Source of the DNA: Paracidovorax valerianellae
GTDB lineage: Bacteria > Pseudomonadota > Gammaproteobacteria > Burkholderiales > Burkholderiaceae_C
NCBI RefSeq assembly: GCF_900102625.1
Contig: NZ_FMZC01000015.1
Coordinates: 42,023 to 106,022, forward strand
Direction of reading: 5' to 3'
Length of the DNA: 64,000 nt
Shown here: positions 18,467 through 27,635 of the stretch, piece by piece
Layout: every line of letters starts with the position of its first letter
How positions within the stretch are numbered: the first letter of the stretch is position 1
Made by a program: the position numbers and the translations under genes
The notes under the pieces: model-generated
Database searches by the model: none
Told to the model about the DNA's origin: nothing
What the model saw: only the letters and a program-made list of their open reading frames with translations

Positions 18467-18550
18467 ATGCGCCGCGCGATTGCAGGAATAGAAAATCGAC
18501 CGCAAGACGGTATCTATCTACAAAGGGAGAGCTCATGGGAAAAGATTTGA
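18467..18550 (+). CDS. Short reading frame (27 aa) upstream of the DUF6402-like gene
   Basis: A 27-codon frame starting MRRAIAGIENRPQDG, preceded by GGAGGG about 9 bases upstream of its ATG, and overlapping the next start by 16 bases. It could be a leader peptide that couples translation to the DUF6402-like gene, or the remnant of a PAAR-type protein, since such proteins often start with M-x-R-x-I-A-x-x-G-D and sit beside DUF6402 genes. Neither can be shown from sequence alone. Confidence 0.3.
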   Translation: MRRAIAGIENRPQDGIYLQRESSWEKI

Positions 18551-19422
18551 ATGCTGCAGCACTTGCTGCGAATCGACTGGTAGCGAAACCCATCGCTCTC
18601 GACTCGCGGTACCCCGCAGCAGCTTGTTTCAAGCACATTCAGTTGACCGATATTCCAGCCGTCATGAACAAGAACGGATTTCGCATGGGAGCAGCACTGA
18701 TGGAGCGATGGTTCATCGCTCCAGCTTTTTCAATGCCCATTTCATGGAAAGGTAGTGCACGTGCGGCACTCGATAACCGATCCCTTGACGGTCATCACGT
18801 TGACACCACGACTGTGAGCATGTCGTGGGCGCTGCGATTTGGACGAACGCAGGACACATTCGCTGAGTTGACGCGGGCTGTTCTCGGGCTGTCATCGATA
18901 CAAAGCCTGAACAGGTCCAAAGAGGAATTGTTCAGCATGTTGAGACGCGCTGGAAAATTCGGCGCCCATGCCGCTACGTTCGGCGAAGGCCGGTCGGTAA
19001 TCGAGCTTCACGAAACTGCCCATGTGAATGCACGTCCTGTCAGTTCCAACGGGTTGGAAAAACTCACTGACCCCATCGATGATCTCTACTGCGCGCTGGG
19101 CGCCTTCACCTTGCACGTTGCGGCTGAAGGCGTGATCAGTCCACTGAAAAGATCCGGCGTTCAAGCAACCCATCAAGTGGATATCCATGGCCTAGCTTTC
19201 TATATCAGGGATTGCTATGACTTTACGGATGACCAGCCTTTGGGAAACTGGGATGCCAGCGAAGTGCAAATGCTGCCCGCACGACATTTGCGCCTCGCCG
19301 AAAATGCGAGCTTTCGGCAATGGCGTGATCGGCACCAGCGCGGCGGTGACTTCATCATTTTTTCTGACATCCATCGGCAAAAGTTCAGCGCTCCACTGAC
19401 TTGGTATTTCAAGGAATCTTGA
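18535..19422 (+). CDS. DUF6402-like protein
   Basis: A 295-residue protein without signal peptide or membrane segment. Its C-terminal third has the pattern I recall for DUF6402: F-Y-I-R-D-C-Y-D-F-T-D-D, L-G-N-W, then a F-R-x-W-R-D-x-x-x-x-G-G-D-F-I-I-F-S-D block. Such genes occur in beta- and gammaproteobacteria, often near type VI secretion components or PAAR proteins, and their function is unknown. Ribosome site AGGGAG precedes the ATG. The next gene starts immediately after the stop. Base composition is lower in GC than the flanks, suggesting horizontal acquisition. Confidence 0.6.
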   Translation: MGKDLNAAALAANRLVAKPIALDSRYPAAACFKHIQLTDIPAVMNKNGFRMGAALMERWFIAPAFSMPISWKGSARAALDNRSLDGHHVDTTTVSMSWALRFGRTQDTFAELTRAVLGLSSIQSLNRSKEELFSMLRRAGKFGAHAATFGEGRSVIELHETAHVNARPVSSNGLEKLTDPIDDLYCALGAFTLHVAAEGVISPLKRSGVQATHQVDIHGLAFYIRDCYDFTDDQPLGNWDASEVQMLPARHLRLAENASFRQWRDRHQRGGDFIIFSDIHRQKFSAPLTWYFKES

Positions 19423-19830
19423 GTGCCGACGTCACCAGAAAATGCGCGGACCATGGCCGAACCGCGATTGACCCCGCACGGCTGGCCGCGGTGGACCAAG
19501 CTAATACTCGCCATAGCTGCGGCATGTGTTTTTATTTCGCTGCTCATTTACAAAACGCCTGTCCTCTTTCTCATGGCGTATTCCAGTTGGTTCAGCACAG
19601 CGCAGCTGATTGAGACAGGTGAGTGCGGGAAAGGAGAGTACCGGCTGGAACTCTATAAGCACCGTAACGGCGATGGCTATTTCAAGCTCGTTGATCGTAA
19701 TGGCCAGGTTTATGACGAATCATCGTTTTCCCAAGGTACGGACATCGGTGATTCCCGCTGGGCCCCGGACTGTTTCAGCGTCAATGTCGGCACGGATGGC
19801 GACCGCACAGATTTGAAGGTGCGTCCTTGA
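19423..19830 (+). CDS. Membrane-anchored small protein, paralogue 1
   Basis: A 135-residue protein starting at GTG directly after the stop codon of the DUF6402-like gene (an internal ATG at 19453 is an alternative). One helix at about residues 27-47 (LILAIAAACVFISLLIYK) anchors it; the C-terminal 75 residues form a probable periplasmic domain with two cysteines (ETGECGKG and WAPDCFSV). This domain is clearly homologous to that of the gene at 19925. I do not recognise the family. Position suggests a partner or immunity-like protein for the DUF6402-like product; this is only inference. Confidence 0.65.
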   Translation: MPTSPENARTMAEPRLTPHGWPRWTKLILAIAAACVFISLLIYKTPVLFLMAYSSWFSTAQLIETGECGKGEYRLELYKHRNGDGYFKLVDRNGQVYDESSFSQGTDIGDSRWAPDCFSVNVGTDGDRTDLKVRP

Positions 19831-19924
19831 ACGACCCGTCTTCGTCCAACGCAGGACGAACCGGGGCCGAGGAATGTGTGGGCTCGTCTCATGAGCCACA
19901 TCGATACCCGCTCTACACCCGCCC

Positions 19925-20308
19925 ATGAAATCCCACACCTCTTCCCTCTCCACCGACCGCTCTGCATTCCGCCAGCCACGCTTTTGGCAGACCTGCCCGC
20001 GATGGGCCCTGCTGCTCATGGCCGGCATTCCGCTGGCGGTACTGGCAGGCACATTGTTTTCCACCCGTGTTTTCAACACCGCTGAACGCATTCACACCGA
20101 TGTCTGCGGCGGCAGCGATTACAGCCTGGAGTTCTACGACTACAGCGACGGTGCCGGCTACGTGAAACTGGTGGACCAGGCCGGGCGGTCGTATGGCCGC
20201 GCCGAGCATTCGGATGCCGATGCACTTCGGCCGGTGTGGGCCGACGATTGCCTGTCGGTCACGGTCAACACCGACCAGCGTCGCGTGCGGCTCGCGGTCA
20301 AGCCCTGA
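19925..20308 (+). CDS. Membrane-anchored small protein, paralogue 2
   Basis: A 127-residue protein with one membrane helix (about residues 27-47) and a C-terminal domain matching the preceding gene. Shared positions include G-x-G-Y-x-K-L-V-D, a conserved Cys pair (VCGGSDY and WADDCLSV), S-V-x-V-x-T-D and the terminal V-K-P or V-R-P. The two are tandem duplicates that have diverged, with higher GC in this copy. Function unknown. Confidence 0.65.
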   Translation: MKSHTSSLSTDRSAFRQPRFWQTCPRWALLLMAGIPLAVLAGTLFSTRVFNTAERIHTDVCGGSDYSLEFYDYSDGAGYVKLVDQAGRSYGRAEHSDADALRPVWADDCLSVTVNTDQRRVRLAVKP

Positions 20309-20356
20309 ACGATCACCGAAAGCCCGCCCCCCAGGTGGACGGCGCGCTCCCCGCAC

Positions 20357-21496
20357 TCACCCACCTGTGGCGCGTGCTGCAGGCAAGCGGCTGAACGCCA
20401 GCCGCCAGTTGGTGCGCCCATCGCCCAGCCGGTCCGCCAGGGCCGCATATTCCGGATCGTAGGCCGCGGCCAGGGACAGCAGCGGCAGGGCATCGCGCGG
20501 TTCGTACAGGCTGCCCACGACATGGCCACGCTCGCCGTTGTCCGAACGCGCCTTGTCGAACTTCACATCGCTGCGGACGAATTCGGCATGCGTCTTCTCG
20601 CCGTTCAGATACGGTTTGAGCCACGCCACGCTGTGGGCGATGGAGGCGCCGTTGGGCGCCTTCCAGTGGTAGAAATCTTCGCCCTGCTCTCCGAACGCCA
20701 GCGCCAGCGTCACGAGCGGGCGCAGGTCGTACACATGGTAGGAAAGCGCGTCGCGTTCTTGAAAGTCGACGCTTTCGCCGTTGGCGAGCAGGTTGTCGTT
20801 GATCTGCGCGCGCAGGCCATCGCGGGCATAGGCGATCAACCGCGCATCGCCCAGGGCGAAGCCGATGAGCCCGACGAGTTTCAGGCGGTGGCTGTGCCAG
20901 TTGTTGGTGGCGGTTTTCTTCTTCAGTTCACGCGAACCCATCTCGGCGCGGGCAATGCGCTGCATCCAGTCGTCGACCGTTTCCCGCGTGGCCGCCGGCA
21001 CATCCGCCCGCACCAGGCGGTAGCCGAAGATGGCGGGCTCCAGGCCGGTTTCATCGATGGGCTGGCCGGTGGGGCGGTTCATCTGCGCCCAGCGAAGCAG
21101 ATAGTCGCCCGCCTTTGTTGCGTAGCGGGCGTCGTGGTTCACCCGGTAGGTGATCGCCAGTGCCTGGATCTTGTCCATGTCCTGCAATCCGATGCCGGTC
21201 TGGGCCTTGAGCGGATCGCCCCGCAGCCGGCCGCCGGTGGTCAGCACGGCGACGGGTCGGGGCTCAGTTGCCAAAGCCGCATCGGCGATGCGTTGCTGGG
21301 CCGCGATGGCGGTGCGCCACGCAGGGACAGACGCGGATTGCTCCCGCGTCTGGTCCCATTGCCGGGCGGTAGGCCAAAGGGTTTGCGCGTGCGCCCATGG
21401 TGCGCAGGACAACGCGGCGACCGTTACAGCCGCCAGGGCAAGCGTGCGCCCCCGATCAAGAAATGGCATTGCATGCCGAACCGTCCACAGAGCCAT
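20357..21496 (-). CDS. Alginate lyase family protein
   Basis: A 379-residue secreted or periplasmic protein of the alginate-lyase superfamily (PF05426-like, alpha/alpha toroid). A signal peptide precedes AQTLWPTA. The active-site-like segment NNWHSHRLKLVG and the later DALSYHVYDLRPL block correspond to the N-N-H-S and Y-H regions of family members. Enzymes of this fold cleave polyuronates, but many homologues have unknown substrates. A start at 21469 (MPFLDRGR) is an equally good alternative that gives a tidier signal peptide. Confidence 0.8.
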   Translation of the reverse strand: MALWTVRHAMPFLDRGRTLALAAVTVAALSCAPWAHAQTLWPTARQWDQTREQSASVPAWRTAIAAQQRIADAALATEPRPVAVLTTGGRLRGDPLKAQTGIGLQDMDKIQALAITYRVNHDARYATKAGDYLLRWAQMNRPTGQPIDETGLEPAIFGYRLVRADVPAATRETVDDWMQRIARAEMGSRELKKKTATNNWHSHRLKLVGLIGFALGDARLIAYARDGLRAQINDNLLANGESVDFQERDALSYHVYDLRPLVTLALAFGEQGEDFYHWKAPNGASIAHSVAWLKPYLNGEKTHAEFVRSDVKFDKARSDNGERGHVVGSLYEPRDALPLLSLAAAYDPEYAALADRLGDGRTNWRLAFSRLPAARATGG

Positions 21497-21880
21497 GGGT
21501 ATTGATCTTTCATGACGGATGAAAACCGCCGCAACCGCGGGGATCGCCTTGCAATGCACATCCGTTGAAGGGAGTGATGCCACCGGCCCGATGAGTGAGC
21601 CAATGGCCAAAAGATAGCGTCAGGAAACCCATGATGCGGGGAGCCAGCCCAGGCATTGCGTCGAACGGTTTCAGCCAGCGGTCGCCGGTGCTCCGTTTGC
21701 ATGGCCACGCACTCCCATCGCCAGCAGTTGCAAAAAACCTGGCATTCGTGGTTCGCCAACCAAAAACGCAATTCCGCGTGCTCACCACGCAGTGCATGGC
21801 AACGACGTTTTGCGTGTATTGCTCACTCCGACGCCGAAACACCTACTTACATAAACGCGGCCGGCCGATAGCGGGGGCGC
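21497..21880. other. Intergenic region, no gene seen
   Basis: About 380 bases between the alginate-lyase-like gene and the end of the MFS gene. The open frames across it have no recognisable homology and no ribosome sites. The middle is less GC-rich than the flanks. It should hold the promoter of the lyase-like gene. Confidence 0.5.
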
Positions 21881-23152
21881 TCACGCCGCCGGTGCAGCAG
21901 CCGGCTTTCCTGCAGCGGCCATCGCGATCCCCAGCACCGCCAGCCCGCCCGTGAGCCCGACGATGGCCGACCACCCGCCGTGCTGCCAGAACCAGCCGCC
22001 CATCGATCCGACCACGCTCGAGCCCATGTAATAGAACCAAAGGTACAGCGAGGCGGCATGCCCCTTGGTGAGCCCGGCCAGCGGGCCGATGGATGCGCTG
22101 ACGATCGAATGGCCGATGAAGAACCCCGTCGTCACCAGCGCGATGCCCGCGAACACGCCCCACAGCGAAGACGACAGCGTGAGCAGCGTGCCGCACAGCA
22201 TGAAGGCGAAGCCTGCCGCCAATAACCCGCGCCGCCCCAGCCGGTCCGCCAACCGGCCGGCCACCGAAGACGACACGATGCCGAAGCCGAACACCAGGAA
22301 CATCAGGCTGATCTGCGTCTGGCTCAGGCCGTACGGTGCACCGGACAGGCGGAACGTGGCGTAGTTGAACAGCGTGACGAAGATGCTGGTGAGCAAAAAC
22401 CCGATGGCGAACAGCCGCAGCAGCCCGCGGTGGCGCAGGTGCCCACCCCAGGCCCGCAGGTGATAGCGGATCTGCACGCCGGGCTGGGGCGTGAAGTGGC
22501 GCGACCGCGGCAGCAGCGCCAGAAAGCCAATGGCCGACAGCAGGCACAAGGCGCCCAGGCAGCCGAGCGCGGCGCGCCAGCTCACCCATTCGGTGAGCAC
22601 GCCCATGCCCACACGCCCCATCATTCCGCCGAACGCCGTGCCCGCCACATACAGGCCCATGGTGTGCGCCAGGTGGCGCGGATCGATCTCTTCGGCCAGG
22701 TAGGCGATGGCCACGGCCGGTACGCCGCCCAGCACCAGCCCCTCCAGTGCCCGGGCCACCAGCAGGCCATGCCAACTGGGAATCACGGCCGCCACGATGT
22801 TCAGCAACGACGCCAACGCCATCGAGGCGAACATCAGCCCCCGTCGCCCGAGGGCCTGCGAGAACGCGCCTGCCAGCACGATGGCCACGGCCAGCAGACC
22901 GGTGGTCAGCGACAGCGGCAATGCGCTCTGTGCGGGGCTGATGCCGAAAGAGCGGGCAAAGGCAGGCAGCAACGGCTGCACGCAATAGATCAATGAAAAG
23001 CTAGCGAAGCCAGCCAGGAACAAGGCCGCCGCAGCACGCCGGTACTCCGATGAACCGCGGACGATCCAGCCGGCGTCCGATGGGCCAGATGGATGCGACG
23101 CCGGCGGTGGCGTGGCGGCAGTCGCGGTGACGGGGGCGGTCAGTGAGGACAT
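21881..23152 (-). CDS. MFS transporter, YnfM-like drug/sugar exporter family
   Basis: A 423-residue inner-membrane protein with twelve predicted helices and a 35-residue polar N-terminus. Helix 1 (LFLAGFASFSLIYCVQPLLP) and the loop motif ADRLGRRG are typical of the YnfM/arabinose-efflux group. Substrate is unknown. It is divergent from a LysR gene across a 159-base gap, so that regulator probably controls it. Confidence 0.85.
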   Translation of the reverse strand: MSSLTAPVTATAATPPPASHPSGPSDAGWIVRGSSEYRRAAAALFLAGFASFSLIYCVQPLLPAFARSFGISPAQSALPLSLTTGLLAVAIVLAGAFSQALGRRGLMFASMALASLLNIVAAVIPSWHGLLVARALEGLVLGGVPAVAIAYLAEEIDPRHLAHTMGLYVAGTAFGGMMGRVGMGVLTEWVSWRAALGCLGALCLLSAIGFLALLPRSRHFTPQPGVQIRYHLRAWGGHLRHRGLLRLFAIGFLLTSIFVTLFNYATFRLSGAPYGLSQTQISLMFLVFGFGIVSSSVAGRLADRLGRRGLLAAGFAFMLCGTLLTLSSSLWGVFAGIALVTTGFFIGHSIVSASIGPLAGLTKGHAASLYLWFYYMGSSVVGSMGGWFWQHGGWSAIVGLTGGLAVLGIAMAAAGKPAAAPAA

Positions 23153-23259
23153 GGGTTCAGCGATGGATCAACAGCAAAGGGGCACGGCAAACAGCGCAGG
23201 AAACTTGAAAAATTTCAGGATCTAAGCCAGGACGCCCGCCAATCTAGGCGCTCTTCTCA

Positions 23260-23276
23260 CATATGTCCAATATATG
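23260..23276. promoter_or_regulatory. Inverted repeat in the LysR/MFS divergent promoter
   Basis: CATAT-N7-ATATG is a 17-bp inverted repeat in an AT-rich patch between the divergent MFS and LysR starts. Interrupted dyads of this type with AT-rich arms are what LysR-type regulators usually bind. No experimental support. Confidence 0.4.
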
Positions 23277-23311
23277 ATTTGCCGCTTTTCCATACCCATA
23301 ACAGATACCCG

Positions 23312-24232
23312 ATGGAGTTGCGACACATCCGCTATTTCCTGGCCGTGGCCGAGGAAGGCAACTTCACCCGGGCTGCCGCAAGGCTGGGCATGGCGCAGCC
23401 ACCGTTGAGCCTTCAGATCAAGGATCTGGAGCGCGAGGTCGGCGTGCCGCTCTTTCACCGCGTGCCGCACGGCGCGCAACTGACCGATGCGGGCCGCGCG
23501 TTCCTCGAAGGCGTGGGCGGCCTGCCTGCGCGCGCCGGCGACGCCGTGCGTGCCGCGCAGCGGGCGGCGCGCGGCGAGGCGGGCGTGCTGCACCTGGGCT
23601 TCACGGGGTCGTCCGCACTCAACCCGGTGGTCATCGAAGCCATCCGCTCGTACCGCCGGGGGTTCGCCCAAGTGGAACTCAAGATCGACGAGGGCAATTC
23701 GCTGACGCTGGTGGAGCGACTGCGCGACGGACGGCTGGACATCGCCATCCTGCGGCCCGACGGACTGGATGCCACGGGCCTGCGCTGGCACCGCTACCCG
23801 GACGAGCCATTGATCGTTGCGCTGCCGGCCAGCCACGCCGCCGCCAGGCGGGGGCCGCGCATCGACCTGCAGCCCTTGCATGGCGAGCCCTTCATCCTCA
23901 CGCCCCGACCGCTCGGGCCCAGCCTGTTCGATGCCTCGGTGGCTGCCTGCCGCGCCGCGGGGTTCGAACCGGTCCTGGGGCCTACGGCACCGCAGATCGT
24001 TTCCATCCTGGCGCTGGTGGCGGCGGAACTGGGCGTGGCGCTTGTGCCGGCATCGATGCGGCACCTGGCTTTCAAGGGCGTGGCCTATCGTGCGCTGCAC
24101 AGCCAGTCCGCCCGGGTCAGCCTGGCCATCGCCCACCGCGAAGGGGACCGATCGCCTTTCGTAGAACATTTCGTCGCGCTGGCGCGGCCGGACAGCGACG
24201 TGGAAAGGGACACGGGCGCTGGCCTGCCGTAG
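23312..24232 (+). CDS. LysR family transcriptional regulator
   Basis: A 306-residue regulator. The N-terminal winged helix (MELRHIRYFLAVAEEGNFTR, then AAARLGMAQPPLSLQIKDLE) is intact and the effector domain spans about residues 90-295 (LHLGFTGSSALNP, LDIAILRP). Start at MELRH was chosen because that is the invariant LysR N-terminus; the open frame extends 11 codons further. It is divergent from an MFS exporter, the usual arrangement for autoregulated control of a transporter. Confidence 0.92.
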   Translation: MELRHIRYFLAVAEEGNFTRAAARLGMAQPPLSLQIKDLEREVGVPLFHRVPHGAQLTDAGRAFLEGVGGLPARAGDAVRAAQRAARGEAGVLHLGFTGSSALNPVVIEAIRSYRRGFAQVELKIDEGNSLTLVERLRDGRLDIAILRPDGLDATGLRWHRYPDEPLIVALPASHAAARRGPRIDLQPLHGEPFILTPRPLGPSLFDASVAACRAAGFEPVLGPTAPQIVSILALVAAELGVALVPASMRHLAFKGVAYRALHSQSARVSLAIAHREGDRSPFVEHFVALARPDSDVERDTGAGLP

Positions 24233-24251
24233 GGCCCTTCAGGCCGTCGCC

Positions 24252-25331
24252 TCAGTCCTTGCCCGAGACGCCCGCCTGTTCGAAGCTCGCCATCTCGCGC
24301 AGCACGGCGCAGGCGGACTGCAGCAGCGGCCACGCCAAGGCGGCGCCCGAGCCCTCCCCCAGCCGCAGGCCCAGGTCCACCAGCGGCTCGGCCTGCAACT
24401 CGCCCAGCAGCAGCGTATGGCCACGCTCGCCCGAGCGGTGCGCGAACACGCAGCGCTCCAGCACGGGGGGTGCCAGCCGGCTCGCCACCAGCACGGCAGC
24501 GCTGGTGATGAAGCCATCCACCACGATCACGCGGCGCTCGCTGGCGGCCTGCAACACCGCGCCCACCATCGTCGCCACTTCCAGCCCGCCCAAAGCGGCC
24601 AGCGCCTCCAGGGGCTGCGTCGCCCCGGCATTGGCGGCCAGCGCCTGTTGCAGCACTGCGCGCTTGCGCGCCACACCCTCCGCATCCAGCCCGGTGCCCG
24701 CACCGGTGCAATCGCCGATCGGCAGGCCGCACAGGCGCGACACCAGCAGCGACGCCACCGAGGTGTTGCCGATGCCCATTTCGCCCAGCAGCAGCGCATT
24801 GCCGGGCAGACCACGCACGATCTCGCAGCCGTTGGCGATGGCCTGGGCGCACTGGGCCTCGGTCATGGCCGGGCCCGCCGACGCATCGGCCGTGCCGGCT
24901 GCCACACGGGTGTGGCTGAGCAGGCGCGGCTGGCCGGGCGCGCTGTCGCGCGGCGCCATCGCGCGCGCCACGCCGCAATCGGCCACCGTGAGGGCGAGGC
25001 CGTGCTGGCGTGCCAGCACACTCACCGCCGCGCCGCCGGCCAGAAAGTTCTCCACCATTTGCCAGGTGACATCGCTCGGAAACGCCGACACGCCCCGCGC
25101 CGCCAAGCCATGGTCGGCAGCGCACACCAGCATCTGCGGCTGCTGCAGCACGGGCGCCTCGGTGCCCAGGATGCGGCCGATGCGCAGCGCCAGCGACTCC
25201 AGCCGGCCCAGGGCACCCAGCGGCTTGGTCTTGTGGTCCAGCAGGTGCTGCAGGCGCACTGCCAGGGCCTCTTCGGCCAGCGGGGGCACTTCGGGCAGCG
25301 TCAGGTCAACGGCATGGGCGGCAAGGGACAT
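24252..25331 (-). CDS. cobT: Nicotinate-nucleotide:dimethylbenzimidazole phosphoribosyltransferase
   Basis: A 359-residue cytoplasmic enzyme that activates 5,6-dimethylbenzimidazole to alpha-ribazole phosphate for the lower ligand of cobalamin. Conserved segments include KPLGALGRLE near residue 36, AADHGLAARGVSAFP, LLGEMGIGNTS and the C-terminal LRLGEGSGAALAWPLL, which holds the catalytic glutamate. It lies 80 bases downstream of cobQ on the same strand and works with BluB, encoded about 9 kb away. Confidence 0.95.
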   Translation of the reverse strand: MSLAAHAVDLTLPEVPPLAEEALAVRLQHLLDHKTKPLGALGRLESLALRIGRILGTEAPVLQQPQMLVCAADHGLAARGVSAFPSDVTWQMVENFLAGGAAVSVLARQHGLALTVADCGVARAMAPRDSAPGQPRLLSHTRVAAGTADASAGPAMTEAQCAQAIANGCEIVRGLPGNALLLGEMGIGNTSVASLLVSRLCGLPIGDCTGAGTGLDAEGVARKRAVLQQALAANAGATQPLEALAALGGLEVATMVGAVLQAASERRVIVVDGFITSAAVLVASRLAPPVLERCVFAHRSGERGHTLLLGELQAEPLVDLGLRLGEGSGAALAWPLLQSACAVLREMASFEQAGVSGKD

Positions 25332-25411
25332 CGGTCATTCACTCCACGAAAGCAATCGAAAACAAAAAGGGGTAACGCACGGCGCCACAGGCTGCGTGGT
25401 GCATGCATTCG

Positions 25412-26884
25412 TCATGCACCCGATGCACCCCGGTGTGTGCGCAGCCACTCCGGACTGAACCAGGTGTCGATGCCGCCCGCCAGCCGGTCGAACACCGCAT
25501 CGAGCGTGGGCACATCGGCGCCGAACAGCGCGCGCAATGCGCCTGCATCCTCGAACAGGCCATGCAGGTACAGCCCCAGCACATTGCCGCGCGCGTTCTG
25601 CCACGCCAGGCCAGGAATGATCTCGCGCGCCACATCGCCGGCTTCGGCCATTGCCGGGTGCTGCGCGGTCTGGCCGTGGTGAATCTCGTAGCCATGCACC
25701 GGTACGCCGGCCAGCGCCCGCCACGCCCCCTGCACGCCGCCGAATGCGGTGCGGGTGTGGCGCACGGTCTTGGCGGGCTCGAAGGCGGTGACCAGCGGCA
25801 GCAGGCCCAGGCCGGGCGCGTTGCCGTCCACGCCGTGCGTGTCGATCAGCGCCTCACCCAGCATCTGCAGACCGCCGCAGATGCCCAGCACCCGACCACC
25901 GCGCGCCGCATGGGCGGCCACCGCCGCATCCAGCCCCTGCGCGCGCAGCCAGGCCAGGTCGGCCGCCGTGGCCTTGGAGCCCGGCAGCACGATCCAGTCC
26001 GCCGCGGCCACGTCGGCGGGGCTGCGCGCCCACAGCAGGCGCACGCCGGGCACGGCCTTCAGGGGCTGGAATTCGTCGAGGTTGCTGATGCGCGGATACG
26101 CCACCACGGCGATGGTCGTGTGCACCGCGCCGCTGGCGCGGGAGGCATCGTCGAACACGCCGTCTTCCTCCGGCAGGCCGTGGTGCCACTGCATGGGAAT
26201 GGTGGCCACGGTGGGCACGCCGGTGAGTTGCTGCAGCATCTCGGGGGCCGGAGCCAGCAGCGCCGCATCGCCACGGAACTTGTTGAGCACGAAGCCGTGG
26301 ATCAACGCCCGCTCGTCCTCTGGCACCAGTGCCCAGGTGCCATACAGGTGGGCGAACGCGCCGCCCCGGTCGATGTCGGTCACCAGCAGGCAACTGGCAT
26401 CCGCATGGCGCGCCACGCGCAGGTTGACCACGTCGCTCGCGTGCAGGTTGATCTCGGCGGGCGAGCCCGCGCCCTCGATCACGACCACGTCGTTCTCGGC
26501 GCGCAGTGCATCGAGCGCGGCGGCGATCTGGGGCCACACGCGGGCACTGCGGCCGCGCCAGGGCAAGGCGGACAATTCTTCGCTCACCTGCCCCATCAGC
26601 ACCACCTGGCTTCGCGTGTCGGCCTCGGGTTTGAGCAGCAGCGGGTTCATGCGCACATCGGGCTCGGCCCGCGCGGCCAGGGCCTGAAAGTACTGCGCGC
26701 TGCCGATCTCGCCATAGCCGCCGCCCGGCCCGGCGACCACGCGTGCGTTGTTGCTCATGTTCTGCGCCTTGAACGGCGCCACCTTCAAACCCTGGTTGCT
26801 GTACCAGCGGCACAGGGCGGTGGCCAGCCAGCTCTTGCCGGCGCCACTGGTCGTGCCCAACACCATGACGCAACGCGCCGCCAT
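25412..26884 (-). CDS. cobQ: Cobyric acid synthase (CobQ)
   Basis: A 490-residue glutamine-dependent amidase that amidates adenosylcobyrinic acid a,c-diamide at four positions. The N-terminal P-loop-like LGTTSGAGKS and KAQNMSNNA motifs bind ATP, EGAGSPAEINL follows, and the C-terminal class I amidotransferase carries the nucleophile in GICGGLQMLG (about residue 335) and the histidine in GLYLHGLFE. Start is MAARCVMVLGTTSG at 26884; the open frame extends upstream without homology. First gene of a cobQ-cobT pair. No cobalamin riboswitch was found ahead of it. Confidence 0.94.
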   Translation of the reverse strand: MAARCVMVLGTTSGAGKSWLATALCRWYSNQGLKVAPFKAQNMSNNARVVAGPGGGYGEIGSAQYFQALAARAEPDVRMNPLLLKPEADTRSQVVLMGQVSEELSALPWRGRSARVWPQIAAALDALRAENDVVVIEGAGSPAEINLHASDVVNLRVARHADASCLLVTDIDRGGAFAHLYGTWALVPEDERALIHGFVLNKFRGDAALLAPAPEMLQQLTGVPTVATIPMQWHHGLPEEDGVFDDASRASGAVHTTIAVVAYPRISNLDEFQPLKAVPGVRLLWARSPADVAAADWIVLPGSKATAADLAWLRAQGLDAAVAAHAARGGRVLGICGGLQMLGEALIDTHGVDGNAPGLGLLPLVTAFEPAKTVRHTRTAFGGVQGAWRALAGVPVHGYEIHHGQTAQHPAMAEAGDVAREIIPGLAWQNARGNVLGLYLHGLFEDAGALRALFGADVPTLDAVFDRLAGGIDTWFSPEWLRTHRGASGA

Positions 26885-27179
26885 GTCAGCGCCCGCCCCG
26901 CGCACTGCGGTGATCAGGGCGGCCAAGGCGGCCACATAGCGACAACGGAACGATGGGGTGAAGGACGGCGAAGGCGAAAGGAACGGAATGCACGGCGCAG
27001 TTCGAGGGGGCGAAGGAGCCGTATTGTCCCCCGGCCAGCACGCTCCGCGCACAGCCAGCACATGCCCGAACCGCTCCACCCTTTCTTGCGGTTCAATGGC
27101 GGCTTCGTTTCCATCCACAGGCCGTGCCCACCTGAGCGTTCATGCAGCGGGCCGGCCCCTTCCACCTGCGAGGCAACCC

Positions 27180-27593
27180 ATGATTTCCGATTCCATCACC
27201 GGCCCTTTCGACGTCAAGACCGCGCCGCAGGCATTGAGCAACATCGCCGGCAGCAGCGGCCTTCTGCGCATGTCCCTCGACAAGCGCTTTCACGGCAGGC
27301 TGGACGCCACGAGCACGGGCGAAATGCTGGCGTTTCGCAGTGCCACCGCGGGGTCGGCCGGCTACGTCGCCATGGAAACCGTGCACGGCAGCCTGGATGG
27401 CCGGCGCGGCAGCTTCGTGCTGCAGCACAGCTCCACGATGGCGCGCGGCGTACCGGAGCAATCGATTGCGGTGGTGCCCGATTCAGGCACCGAAGCGCTC
27501 ACCGGTCTGGCAGGCCACATGACCATCGACATCGCCGCCGACGGCGCGCATGCCTACCGGTTCGACTTCACCTTGCCGGACAGCGCCGGCTGA
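27180..27593 (+). CDS. DUF3224 family protein
   Basis: A 137-residue protein matching DUF3224, a small beta-barrel-like family of unknown function. Family marks are A-G-Y-V-A-M-E-T-V-x-G-S-L-D-G-R-R-G-S-F-V-L-Q-H, VVPDSGTEALTGL and the terminal HAYRFDFTL. No signal peptide. It stands alone between cobQ (divergent) and the SDR gene (convergent), and is part of the gene set separating the two cobalamin blocks. Confidence 0.85.
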   Translation: MISDSITGPFDVKTAPQALSNIAGSSGLLRMSLDKRFHGRLDATSTGEMLAFRSATAGSAGYVAMETVHGSLDGRRGSFVLQHSSTMARGVPEQSIAVVPDSGTEALTGLAGHMTIDIAADGAHAYRFDFTLPDSAG

Positions 27594-27635
27594 CGCGGCT
27601 GCCCCACAGACCGCCAGCGGTCACGCGCCCTGCCC

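Noticed and set aside
21595..21954. Open frames in the gap between the lyase-like and MFS genes
   Set aside because: No ribosome sites, no domain-like pattern and overlap with the MFS 3' end.
26885..27179. Second cobalamin riboswitch upstream of cobQ
   Set aside because: No B12 box or CCCCCGCAACGG-type block occurs on the minus strand there.
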